NCBI RefSeq assembly: GCF_036013915.1
Contig: NZ_CP107899.1
Span: forward strand, 3,596,001-3,660,000
DNA from: Streptomyces sp. NBC_00464
GTDB taxonomy: Bacteria; Actinomycetota; Actinomycetes; Streptomycetales; Streptomycetaceae
DNA length: 64,000 nucleotides
Direction: 5' to 3'
Part shown: in pieces, positions 24,250 through 32,469 of the stretch
How the letters are laid out: the number at the start of each line of letters is the position of its first letter
How positions within the stretch are numbered: the first letter of the stretch is position 1
The notes under the pieces: generated by a model
The model's database searches: none
Told to the model about the DNA's origin: nothing
What the model saw: the letters and a program-made list of their open reading frames with translations, nothing else
Program-made: the position numbers and the translations under genes

Positions 24250-24561
24250 TCACCAGAGATGGGTGAAGTTCACCGCCACATCGTGGCTGGACTGGTCGAT
24301 CGCCGTGAACGCCGAGCCATTCACCTGGGCGGAGTTGCTCTGGTTCGAAGCGCCGGAGCCGGTGGCCTGCTGCTGCGAGGTGGACGAATTCCCGAAGTTG
24401 TCCCCACCGACCCCGCTTCCGCCGATCGTGGCCACGCCCGCGTTCGATCCGTCGTTCGCGAACGAGCCGTTGTCGGCCTGGGCCACACCACTGAAGAGGA
24501 CTGCGGCGAGAGGCAACGCGGCAACAACGGCGAAGGCGCGAGCGGTACGGATGTTTGCCAT
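24250..24561 (-). CDS. Small secreted Gly/Ser/Asn/Gln-rich protein
   Basis: 103 residues; ATG 7 bases after GGAGG. A clear Sec signal (about residues 1-29, ending SGVAQA) leaves a mature chain of about 74 residues, rich in Gly, Ser, Asn, Gln and Ala, with GGSGVGGDNFGNSST and QQQATGSGASNQSN stretches and no cysteine. The chain ends DVAVNFTHLW. Composition recalls functional amyloid or surface-coat proteins, but it lacks the chaplin domain and is not a rodlin by sequence. It is monocistronic. Function unknown; a surface or aerial-growth role is only a guess. Confidence 0.72.
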   Translation of the reverse strand: MANIRTARAFAVVAALPLAAVLFSGVAQADNGSFANDGSNAGVATIGGSGVGGDNFGNSSTSQQQATGSGASNQSNSAQVNGSAFTAIDQSSHDVAVNFTHLW

Positions 24562-24846
24562 GTCTATTCCTCCAGGAACCGGAAGTAAGGCTGAACCCGG
24601 GCCAGTTGGCCGACCGCCCGGTGATGGTCACGACGTCGCGAGATCAAAGCTGCCCAGCACCGCACCCGCGAACCACCCATGCTTTCCGATTCCCCCGCAA
24701 GCATGAGGAAGCGAAGATAAACCCCCAGATCTCACCATCCCCCAGGTCACCCCCGGACCACTGGAGGGCCCCGCACCCCGCAGGGGGAGAAGCGTTCCGC
24801 CACCGCCCCCCGACCACCACCGCCGAGCCCTCCCCTCTTCCTTTAT

Positions 24847-24862
24847 TCGAACATTCGTACGA
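24847..24862. promoter_or_regulatory. LexA-like palindrome before the primase-polymerase gene
   Basis: TCGAACATTCGTACGA, one base away from a perfect TCGAAC-N4-GTTCGA SOS box as used by actinobacterial LexA. It ends 9 bases before the ATG at 24872. It contains the self-complementary TTCGTACGAA (24854-24863). The 310-base gap 24562-24871 shows nothing else recognisable, and no Shine-Dalgarno precedes the ATG. Confidence 0.45.
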
Positions 24863-24871
24863 AAATAAACC

Positions 24872-25738
24872 ATGGCCACCACCGACCGGCGTACCGCCAC
24901 CCTGGCCCTGGCCCACGCCCTCACCGCCGCCGAGCACGGGCTCCCCGTCATCCCGCTGTCCGCCACCAAGCTCCCCGCCCTGCGCTCCCCGCACCGTGAC
25001 GAGTCCCGCCCGTCCGGCTGCCGGGGCGCCTGCGGCCTTCCCGGACACGGCGTCCACGACGCCACCACCGACCCCGCCGCCGTACGCGCCCTCTTCGCCT
25101 CCGCTCCCTGGGCCACCGGCTACGGCATCGCGTGCGGGCGCGCCCCGCACCACCTCATCGGCGTCGACCTCGACATCGACACCACCGGCCGGAACGACTC
25201 CGTGGCGGCCCTGCAACACCTCGCCCTGCAGCACCTGTTCACCATCCCGCCGACCGTCACGGTGCTCACCCCCAGCGGCGGCCGCCACATCTGGCTGTCC
25301 GGCCCGGCCGACGTCCCCGTGCCCAACTCGGCCGGCCGCCTCGCCCCCGGCATCGACATCCGCGGCACCGGCGGCTACCTGGTCGGCCCCGGCTCGGTCA
25401 CCGCCCACGGCACGTACCGGCTTCTGCCCGGCACCGGCACCCTCCCGCCCGCGCCCTGCCCGAGCGCCCTCCTCCACCTGTTGACGCCCCCGGCCCGCCC
25501 CCACCGACACCACACCCACCCCGACGACCGGGGCCGGGGCCTGATCCGGTTCGTCCTGGCCGCGGACGAGGGCCAGCGCAACACCCGGCTCTTCTGGGCG
25601 GCCTGCCGCGCCTACGAACACGGCTTCGGCGACGCGTTGGCCGAAGCCCTCACCCGGGCAGCCATCAATACCGGCCTCCCCGAACACGAGGCCCGCGCCA
25701 CCATCGCCTCGGCCGCCCGCCTCACGACCACCCGCTGA
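24872..25738 (+). CDS. Primase-polymerase (AEP-type) domain protein
   Basis: 288 residues with the bifunctional primase/polymerase N-terminal domain of plasmid and phage replicases. A Cys-containing loop (CRGACGLPGHGVHDATTDP) is followed by GVDLDID, the metal-binding Asp-x-Asp, then the TPSGGRHIWL segment with its conserved His, and GIDIRGTGGYLVGPGS. There is no helicase domain, so it is a stand-alone AEP of about the size seen in actinobacterial chromosomes. It could prime, extend or repair DNA. The start lacks a Shine-Dalgarno, so a leaderless transcript is possible. A paralogue without the Asp pair is encoded at 31234-31989. Confidence 0.85.
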   Translation: MATTDRRTATLALAHALTAAEHGLPVIPLSATKLPALRSPHRDESRPSGCRGACGLPGHGVHDATTDPAAVRALFASAPWATGYGIACGRAPHHLIGVDLDIDTTGRNDSVAALQHLALQHLFTIPPTVTVLTPSGGRHIWLSGPADVPVPNSAGRLAPGIDIRGTGGYLVGPGSVTAHGTYRLLPGTGTLPPAPCPSALLHLLTPPARPHRHHTHPDDRGRGLIRFVLAADEGQRNTRLFWAACRAYEHGFGDALAEALTRAAINTGLPEHEARATIASAARLTTTR

Positions 25739-25791
25739 ACGGGCCGGCGGGCCGGGCCGACCGCCGCGGAACGCGAGGCAGGGCATGGAAG

Positions 25792-25824
25792 CGGCCCCCG
25801 ACCGATTCACCCGGTCAGGGGCCG
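25792..25824. terminator. Hairpin between the primase-polymerase gene and tRNA-Ser(TGA)
   Basis: Stem CGGCCCC with GGGGCCG continued inside by GACCG with CGGTC, one unpaired base on each side. It lies 9 bases beyond the tRNA 3' end and 54 bases after the rightward primase-polymerase gene. Confidence 0.75.
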
Positions 25825-25832
25825 TTCATCTG

Positions 25833-25919
25833 CGGTGGGTGTGGGATTTGAACCCACGGTGACATCGCTGCCACGACGGTTTTCAAGACCGTTCCCTTAG
25901 GCCGCTCGGGCAACCCACC
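25833..25919 (-). tRNA. tRNA-Ser (anticodon TGA)
   Basis: 87 bases, type II. Acceptor GGTGGGT pairs with ACCCACC. The anticodon loop CTTGAAA gives TGA, reading UCN codons. The T arm is GTGGG-TTCAAAT-CCCAC. No encoded CCA. Confidence 0.96.
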
Positions 25920-25972
25920 CCGCGCCAACGGTCAACGAAGCACCGCTTCGACGCGGAGGACAGCCTAGCCGG

Positions 25973-27466
25973 TCAGCTGTCGCCCTTGCGCTCGCCCAGG
26001 GTGACTTCCACCGTGGACGTCTTGCCGTCGCGCTTGTAGGTCAGCTTGACCTTGTCGCCCGGCTTGTGGGTCCAGATCTCGCCGATCAGGGTCGGGCCGC
26101 TGTCGACGACGGTGTCGTTGAACTTCGTGATGACGTCGCCCGCCCTGAGGCCGGCCCGGGCCGCGGGGCCGTCCTTGGTGACTGCTTCGGTGCCGCCCGC
26201 GCCCTGGTCCGAGATGACCGCGCCACCGGTCTTCTCGTCCATCGTCACCGTGGCGCCGATGACCGGGTAGACCGGCTGGCCGGTCTTGATCAGTTGCTGG
26301 GCGACGTTCTTCGCCTGGTTGATCGGGATCGCGAAACCGAGGCCGATGGAACCGGCCTGGCTCTGGCCGGTGCTTCCGGTCGACTGGATCGCCGAGTTGA
26401 TGCCGATGACCGCGCCGCCGGCGCTCAGCAGCGGGCCGCCGGAGTTGCCCGGGTTGATCGAGGCGTCGGTCTGCAGCGCGCTCATGTACGAGTTGCTGCC
26501 GCCGGAGCCGTCGCCGGACGCGACCGGGCGGTTCTTCGCGCTGATGATGCCGGTGGTGACCGTATTGGACAGGCCGAAGGGAGCACCGATGGCGATCGTC
26601 GAATCGCCCACCGCCACCTGGTCCGAGTTGCCCAGCGGCAGCGGGGTGAGCCCCTGCGGCGGGTTCTTCAGCTTCAGGACGGCCACGTCGTAGCCCTGGG
26701 CCCGGCCGACCACCTCGGCGTCGTACTTCTTGCCGTTGGAGAACGTCGCCGTGAGCTGGCCGCTGTCCGCCGCTGAGGCCACCACGTGGTTGTTCGTGAG
26801 GATGTGGCCTTCCTTGTCGTACACGAAGCCGGTGCCGGTGCCGCCCTCCCCGTCACCGCTCTGTGCGTCGATCGTGACCACGCTGGGGAGCGCCTTGGCC
26901 GCGATGCCCGCGACCGTGCCCGGGTCGCGCTTGAGGTCCTGAGGAGTGCCCGACGCGGAGACCGTGGTCGAACCGGAGGAGTCGGAGCTGTTGTTGCTGT
27001 CCGCTGCCCAGAAGCCGAGGGCCCCGCCGACGCCGCCCGCGACGAGCGCCGCCACGACCACCGCGGCCACCAGGCCGCCCGCGCCCCGCTTGCGCGGCGC
27101 GTCGGGCGTCTGCACCTGACCGGGCGGGCCCCACGCGGGACCGCCGCCCTGCGCCCCGTGCGCATGGGCGTACGCCGGGACCGCCGGCGGGGGCGGGGGC
27201 CAGCCGGCTTCGGCTGCGGGCTGCGGTGCGGGCGGGGGCGCGTACTGCGGCGCGGCCGCGGGAGCCGGGGCCATGGGGGCCGTCGCCGGGTCCTGGGCGG
27301 GGGAGGCCGGCTGCTGCTGTGTGGCGGTCGCGTCCGGGTGCGGCGGGGCGACGGGCGCGCTCTCGGGGAGTCCCTGCGGAGCGTCGGCCGGCACTGGAGG
27401 TGCGGACGGAACGGACGGGGCGGCCTCGGCCGCGTTGCCCTCGTTGCCCTCGTTCTCTGTGCTCAC
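25973..27466 (-). CDS. HtrA/DegP-type membrane-anchored serine protease with PDZ domain
   Basis: 497 residues. A cytoplasmic Pro/Ala-rich tail (1-125) precedes one membrane helix (131-153). The extracytoplasmic trypsin-like domain has the triad His227 (TNNHVV), Asp260 (YDVAVLKL) and Ser342 (NPGNSGGPL). A PDZ domain occupies roughly 385-490. Such proteases degrade or refold damaged envelope proteins and are often under envelope-stress control. The GTG at 27466 follows GGAG. The gene faces away from the phosphodiesterase gene, sharing a 190-base divergent promoter region. Confidence 0.95.
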   Translation of the reverse strand: MSTENEGNEGNAAEAAPSVPSAPPVPADAPQGLPESAPVAPPHPDATATQQQPASPAQDPATAPMAPAPAAAPQYAPPPAPQPAAEAGWPPPPPAVPAYAHAHGAQGGGPAWGPPGQVQTPDAPRKRGAGGLVAAVVVAALVAGGVGGALGFWAADSNNSSDSSGSTTVSASGTPQDLKRDPGTVAGIAAKALPSVVTIDAQSGDGEGGTGTGFVYDKEGHILTNNHVVASAADSGQLTATFSNGKKYDAEVVGRAQGYDVAVLKLKNPPQGLTPLPLGNSDQVAVGDSTIAIGAPFGLSNTVTTGIISAKNRPVASGDGSGGSNSYMSALQTDASINPGNSGGPLLSAGGAVIGINSAIQSTGSTGQSQAGSIGLGFAIPINQAKNVAQQLIKTGQPVYPVIGATVTMDEKTGGAVISDQGAGGTEAVTKDGPAARAGLRAGDVITKFNDTVVDSGPTLIGEIWTHKPGDKVKLTYKRDGKTSTVEVTLGERKGDS

Positions 27467-27655
27467 AGCTCTTTACTCCTCGGTTCCACATCATGATTCG
27501 GCAAGAGATCCGCTGTGTACGTGTCTGGAGTCAGCTTTTCCCACGGCACGTCAGGCCACTGTAAGCAGGACCTGTGCATCTGCGCACGGGCCTTTACACC
27601 GGACAAAACGGTCTCGCGCTACAAGTGCGCACACCCATGGTCTCCCGGTGACACC

Positions 27656-28501
27656 ATGATGCGGGTGACCCAAGCACGGCAGCAGCGCCCCAGCCAGCAT
27701 CCCATCCAGGTCATCGCACACCGGGGCGCGTCCGACGACGCCCCCGAGCACACCCTGGCCGCGTACCGGAAGGCTATCGAGGACGGCGCCGACGCCCTGG
27801 AGTGCGACGTCCGGCTCACGGCCGACGGCCATCTCGTATGCGTACACGACCGCCGGGTGAACCGCACCTCCAACGGCCGCGGCGCCGTCTCCGCCCTGGA
27901 GCTCAACGAGCTCGCAGCACTCGACTTCGGCTCGTGGAAGGACCGCGAGGAGGCGGAGTCCCCGGACTGGGATCCGGTGCCGGGCGAGCTCACCTCCGTA
28001 CTCACCCTGGAGCGGCTCCTTGAGCTCCTCGTCGAGACGAGAGCCTCCGGCCGTCCGCTCCAGCTGGCCGTCGAGACCAAACACCCGACGCGCTGGGCGG
28101 GCCAGGTCGAGGAGCGGCTGCTGCACCTGCTGAAGCGCTTCGAGCTCGACGTACCACCGTCGGACGGCCCCTCGCCGGTCCGCATCATGAGCTTCTCGGC
28201 CCGCTCCCTGCACCGCATCCAGGACGCCGCACCGGAGCTGCCCACCGTCTACCTGATGCAGTTCGTCTCGCCGCGGCTGCGTGATGGACGGCTGCCGGCG
28301 GGTGCCCGCATCGCGGGACCGGGGATGCGGATCGTACGCAGTCACCCCGGGTACATCGATCGCCTGCACCGCGCCGGTCATCGGGTACACGTCTGGACGG
28401 TCAACGAGCCGGAGGACGTCGAGCTCTGCGTCCGGCTCGGCGTCGAGGCCATCATCACCAATCGCCCCAAGCAGGTTCTGGCACAGCTGGGACGTGCCTA
28501 G
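27656..28501 (+). CDS. Glycerophosphodiester phosphodiesterase
   Basis: About 281 residues. The GDPD signature is complete: IAHRGASDDAPEHTLAAY with the catalytic His and Glu, then ALECDVRLTADGHLVCVHD with Glu, Asp and the second His. The C-terminus RAGHRVHVWTVNEPED also fits. It hydrolyses glycerophosphodiesters to glycerol 3-phosphate and alcohol using a divalent metal. No signal peptide is evident from the ATG at 27656, so it is probably cytoplasmic. Starts at 27659 and the GTG at 27665 are alternatives because the Shine-Dalgarno is weak. Confidence 0.93.
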   Translation: MMRVTQARQQRPSQHPIQVIAHRGASDDAPEHTLAAYRKAIEDGADALECDVRLTADGHLVCVHDRRVNRTSNGRGAVSALELNELAALDFGSWKDREEAESPDWDPVPGELTSVLTLERLLELLVETRASGRPLQLAVETKHPTRWAGQVEERLLHLLKRFELDVPPSDGPSPVRIMSFSARSLHRIQDAAPELPTVYLMQFVSPRLRDGRLPAGARIAGPGMRIVRSHPGYIDRLHRAGHRVHVWTVNEPEDVELCVRLGVEAIITNRPKQVLAQLGRA

Positions 28502-28674
28502 GGACTGTCCGCGACGGGGACGGCACCCCCTCACCGTCGATTACACGGAGTACACCGGCGCATTCGGCGCGTACCCGATCGTTACGAGTGCGTCACTCGC
28601 AGGCCATTGGCCGGTTTCCGGTCCAGTCCAGGGGGGCATCCACTCCGTGGCGTGGGGCAAAGGAGGTCTCGGGG

Positions 28675-29259
28675 GTGGCGTTGGTGGTGGCACAAGAAGT
28701 GCCCACGTCGTCGAGCATGGCCGTACCCCATGGCCCTGCGGGCGTGGGTCAGGCACGGCACCGGATGCGTGAGCAGTTGCGCAGTCAGGGTGTGTCGGAT
28801 TCGGTCGTCGACGATGCTGTATTGATCCTTTCCGAACTGCTCAGCAACGCCTGCCGGCACGGCAGGCCGCTGGGCCGGCACAGCGACGTGGGAGACGGCG
28901 ACGTGCGCGCCGCCTGGCACGTCGACAGAACGGGCGGGCTGACCGTCGAGGTGACGGACGGAGGCGGTCCGACCCGGCCGGTTCCGGCCACTCCGTCGGT
29001 GACCGCTCGCGGCGGCCGGGGGCTCAACATCATCAGCGCTCTCGCCGAGGAGTGGGGCGTGCGTGACGACTCGTCCGGCGAGGTCACGGTCTGGGTGCTG
29101 GTCAACGAGGGGCACGGCCGCCCCGACCGACGGCCGGGCGCTCGGGGCAACGGGCGGGCCCCGGGTGTGACGGGGCTCCCGGGTGGCGGCTCGGAAGTGA
29201 ACGGCGCGGCGGGCCTCGACGGGCTGGATTTCGCCGACGCGTTCGACGACGCGGGCTGA
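28675..29259 (+). CDS. Anti-sigma-type GHKL ATP-binding protein
   Basis: 194 residues; GTG 8 bases after AGGAGG. It has a single HATPase_c_2 domain of the RsbW/SpoIIAB class: SELLSNACRHG (N box), EVTDGGGPTRP and GGRGLNII (G boxes). There is no dimerisation/phosphoacceptor domain. Such proteins bind ATP and act as serine kinases or sigma/anti-sigma switches. The last 50 residues (NGRAPG ... FDDAG) are disordered. With a relative at 35581 and a PP2C-like protein at 32470 it could belong to a partner-switching network; no direct linkage proves this. Confidence 0.85.
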   Translation: MALVVAQEVPTSSSMAVPHGPAGVGQARHRMREQLRSQGVSDSVVDDAVLILSELLSNACRHGRPLGRHSDVGDGDVRAAWHVDRTGGLTVEVTDGGGPTRPVPATPSVTARGGRGLNIISALAEEWGVRDDSSGEVTVWVLVNEGHGRPDRRPGARGNGRAPGVTGLPGGGSEVNGAAGLDGLDFADAFDDAG

Positions 29260-29513
29260 AACCGGACGGCGTACCCGCGGTGACCGGGCACCCCGGGGAA
29301 CTGCCCCTGGCATGGCCTTCATCCTGCGTACAGGCCCCGCCAGGCGCGCCAGCCGGACCGCGCCCAGGATTCCCGCGCCGCGATTCCCGCGCCATGTCCG
29401 ACGGTCCCGGGTCGGCCGCACCCCCGGACGGCACCCGGGCTGCCCCCGGACCGTGCACGGGCGGCTAGGCTCGCGGCCCAGACCGCACTGTCGCAATCGG
29501 GAGAAAGCCCACC

Positions 29514-30479
29514 ATGGCGAAGAAGCGCCCTCAGACCAAGGCCGGGAAGCAGCAGCTCACGGATGGCGAGATCCCGGTGGTCGGGGCTCGCGAGCCCTGC
29601 CCGTGCGGTTCGGGCCGCCGGTACAAGGCCTGTCACGGCCGCGCCGCCGCCCAGGCCGTGGCCGAACTGGTCCAGCGCCCCTTCGAGGGGCTGGCCGGCG
29701 AATGCGACTGGGTCGCACTGCGCGAGCTGGTGCCCGCCGCCACCGTCGAACTGACGCTGAAGGGCGGACTGCCCGAGGGTGTGCCGTCGGTGACGCTCGC
29801 GACCGTCCTCCCGATGGCATGGCCCGCCCTGCGCCGCGACGACGGTTCGGTCCTGCTCGCCCTGCAGAACGACACCTCCTCCGGCGACCTCAGCCGCGAC
29901 CTTGCCGACACCCTCCAGCGAGCGCTGGAGGCCGAGCCCGGCTCGCCCGTCGCCGCCAGGCGCGTACCCGCCGAAGGTCCGCGACTCCAGGACCTCCTGG
30001 ACGCCGACGCACCGTTCACGCCGGTCGTGCACCCGGGCTTCGAGTTCTGGGTGCCGGACGCGGAGAACGCCACGGCCGAGGTGTCCGCATCCCTGGAGCG
30101 CGCCAATGACGCGGCGATCCCGACCGTCCTCCTCTCCGGGGTGGACGCCGGCTACTGGTGCGAGACGCCGGAGAAGAACCACCTGCGCTGGGTCATGCCG
30201 CACCCCGAGGAGCAGCTCCTCGACGCGCTCGCCCGGCTGCACGCCGCAGGCGCCTCCTCGCTCGGGGAGGGGACCCGGCTGGTCGGCTCGTTCCGCGCGC
30301 ACGGCCTGATGGTCCCGGTCTGGGACCTGCCGAGCGGAATGGGTGCCGAGGAGTGCGAGAAGCCCGCCGCCGCGTTCGCGGAGCGGCTCGCGACGGCGCT
30401 CGCCTCGGATGCGCCGCTCACGGCCGAGGAGCGGCGCGCGCGTGGCGGGCTCACCAACCGCCAAGTGACCCTCAGCTGA
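29514..30479 (+). CDS. SEC-C motif protein (DUF5926)
   Basis: 321 residues. An N-terminal basic segment is followed by a SEC-C zinc motif, REPCPCGSGRRYKACHG (about 26-42), of the type found at the C-terminus of SecA. The remainder (about 45-320) is a conserved actinobacterial domain of unknown function, DUF5926. No enzyme motif, signal peptide or membrane segment is seen. SEC-C modules bind zinc and protein partners such as SecB or ribosome-associated factors, so a role near translation or secretion is possible. Confidence 0.85.
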   Translation: MAKKRPQTKAGKQQLTDGEIPVVGAREPCPCGSGRRYKACHGRAAAQAVAELVQRPFEGLAGECDWVALRELVPAATVELTLKGGLPEGVPSVTLATVLPMAWPALRRDDGSVLLALQNDTSSGDLSRDLADTLQRALEAEPGSPVAARRVPAEGPRLQDLLDADAPFTPVVHPGFEFWVPDAENATAEVSASLERANDAAIPTVLLSGVDAGYWCETPEKNHLRWVMPHPEEQLLDALARLHAAGASSLGEGTRLVGSFRAHGLMVPVWDLPSGMGAEECEKPAAAFAERLATALASDAPLTAEERRARGGLTNRQVTLS

Positions 30480-31233
30480 CAGTGACCATCAACCGGACTG
30501 CACGGTGACGCCCGTCACAACTCACCGTACTCACAGGTAAATCGCTGTCCGAATACGCGAGATCGAATTTGCGAACGGCAGATCTCTTGTTACCGTTCTA
30601 GAAGCCCGGTCGCTGGTGCATCCCCCGTCGCCAGCGATCGGGCATCCTCATGTCCCGGTACGGCGCACACGGCGCACTACGCGGCGCACGAACCGCGCAC
30701 AGGCCCTGCACAGGGCCCCTGGACGAGCCTTTCGGCTTCACATCCAGCCCCGCCCCAGCCCTGCCGCCCTTCAGCGCCCATGTGACGGCTTCGGTAGTGG
30801 CACGGCGTCAACCCGCCGCCAGGGGAGCCCGGTTGGACTCGGTGTCGACAACGGCGCCACACGGCCGCCGGACCGCTCGGTATCGGACAGAAGTTGCCGG
30901 CCGGCTCCCTTTCCGAAATACACCACGGAACAGCCCGCGAAGAGACCTTCGAGGGCAGTTCGAACGGCTTTCGGAAGGAGCATCAGAAAGCCGGCCACCG
31001 GCGGACTTTGCATCGGCAGACTTTGCATGACCGAAACAGCCATCACCGGATGACTGGAACTCCCGCATCGATCACCGCACCCGGAAGGGAAACGCCAGGA
31101 ATCCGACAGCACTCGGCAATGAAGGCGGAGCGAGAAGAACAGATACGGATCAAGCACGGAAGCCGCATGACGAACGGCCGCCACCGTGGACACGCCGGAC
31201 CCGGCCCCACCGCCACCGGCCCGGACCCATCGG
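30480..31233. other. 750-base gap with a hairpin and short repeats, no convincing gene
   Basis: A stable hairpin at 30604-30643 pairs GCCCGGTCGCTGG with CCAGCGATCGGGC (one G-U). It could end the DUF5926 transcript, although it is 125 bases past the stop, or belong to an independent small RNA. GACTTTGCAT occurs twice, at 31004 and 31019. Several open frames cross the gap, but none has a ribosome site with family-like protein. Parts of 30880-31190 are less GC-rich than the surroundings. Confidence 0.5.
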
Positions 31234-31989
31234 TCAGTGGGCGAGCCGGCTTCCGCCGTCCGGGGCACTGTTGCTCGCCTCGACCAGCGCGTCCAGAACC
31301 GCCCCCACATCCGGCAGCCACGGCGCCGCCGCCGCGACCGGCACCCCACCCCCGCGGCCCGGCCGTGAATCCCGATCCGGCCGTGAATCCCGGCCCGGCC
31401 GGGAGTCCCGCTCCGGCGCCCGCTCCCAGCGCACCTGCCCCGTGCCGATCTCGGACGGCGGAAGAACGAGATAGCCGCCCTCACCGTGGAACCGCAGCGA
31501 ACTGGGCACCCAGTCCTGGGCGTGCAGCAGTTCACCGAGCCGTTCAAGGGTGTACGGGGCGACCAGCAGCGACCACCGGGTAGGCGTCGCCACCACGGGG
31601 CCCAGCCGCATGCCCATCCGGTCGAGCTCGGCCACTGCGCGGGCTCCGGCCACCGCAGGCAGGCTCAATGCGCACGGCGCACGACCTCCCGTGGCCAGCA
31701 GGACCGGCGCGGCGGGCCGGTTCGTCCACCACCAGCGCACCATCCGCGCATCGGTGGTGGCGGCGAGCAGTCCGGGATCGAAGGGGTGCGCGCCGGGCAC
31801 GGCGCACTCGGGATCGGGGCAGGCACAGCCGCGGCCACGCTCACCACGGCTGCCCGCTGTCTGGAGGCCCACCCCTGGGAGCACGGGCCACTGCCATACG
31901 GTGGCGCAGGTCAGGGCCGCATCGAGACGCGCGGCCCCACCCTTGCGTCCGAACCGCATCCTGCGTCGCCTTCCGAGGATCTCGCGCAT
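31234..31989 (-). CDS. Primase-polymerase-like protein lacking the catalytic Asp pair
   Basis: 251 residues. It aligns by eye with the AEP protein at 24872: a Cys loop CACPDPECAVPGAHPFDP, the helix and strand leading to LLATGG, and the later FHGEGGYLVLPPSE segment, which matches RGTGGYLVGPGS. Where the active protein has GVDLDID this one reads LSLPAVAG, and TPSGGRH becomes TPTRWS, so metal catalysis looks lost. A triple DSRPGR-type repeat is inserted near residue 195. It is divergent from the PP2C-like gene. A nucleic-acid-binding or regulatory role is possible; the start is the first ATG. Confidence 0.7.
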   Translation of the reverse strand: MREILGRRRRMRFGRKGGAARLDAALTCATVWQWPVLPGVGLQTAGSRGERGRGCACPDPECAVPGAHPFDPGLLAATTDARMVRWWWTNRPAAPVLLATGGRAPCALSLPAVAGARAVAELDRMGMRLGPVVATPTRWSLLVAPYTLERLGELLHAQDWVPSSLRFHGEGGYLVLPPSEIGTGQVRWERAPERDSRPGRDSRPDRDSRPGRGGGVPVAAAAPWLPDVGAVLDALVEASNSAPDGGSRLAH

Positions 31990-32469
31990 GAGCGCTCGTT
32001 CCTTTCCGTTGAACGCCGAGGGTCCACATCACACCACGCGCGCGTCACATCACGTGTGCGGATCTTCACTGTGTGTACATGCTCGTCGAGCCTGCGGTAC
32101 GGGTTGGTCTTCGGTACCGAGCGTGAGCTGTGCTGAGCCGAATCGAGCCGGTTCCAGTCGAAATCAGGGCGAGATGCAGGGCGCTTGCCGCGCCTGCCGT
32201 CCGTCGTATGGCCTCACCACTACGGGAGGGGGCGTGGCCGTCACAGGTGAGGACGTCCGGGCCCGCTGTCAGGTTCCGGAGGCGGTCGGGACCGCCCGTG
32301 GCCATCTACCGATTTAGGTACCCAGCATGCCCGGAATGACGCCGCCCCTGGGACTCCCCCGGGGACAACCCCCGGTCGAGCAGACCCAGTCGACCGCGAA
32401 TGACCACCGCAGGGTGCACTTTTTGGCCAAGTTACTTACCCCTTGGACACCACAAATCCCGTAGGGACA
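31990..32469. other. 480-base divergent regulatory gap
   Basis: The region lies between the leftward primase-polymerase-like gene and the rightward PP2C-like gene, and must hold both promoters. It includes an A/T-richer part just before 32470 (ttttt at about 32420). No tRNA, hairpin terminator or convincing small gene was seen, and I could not fix promoter boxes. Confidence 0.5.

Noticed and set aside
24250..24561. Chaplin or rodlin identity for the small secreted protein
   Set aside because: No chaplin hydrophobic domain with its paired Cys, and the mature sequence does not resemble rodlins as I recall them.
30808..31068. Leftward 86-residue frame in the long non-coding gap
   Set aside because: No ribosome site, low-complexity Arg/Ser composition, and other frames across it are equally open.
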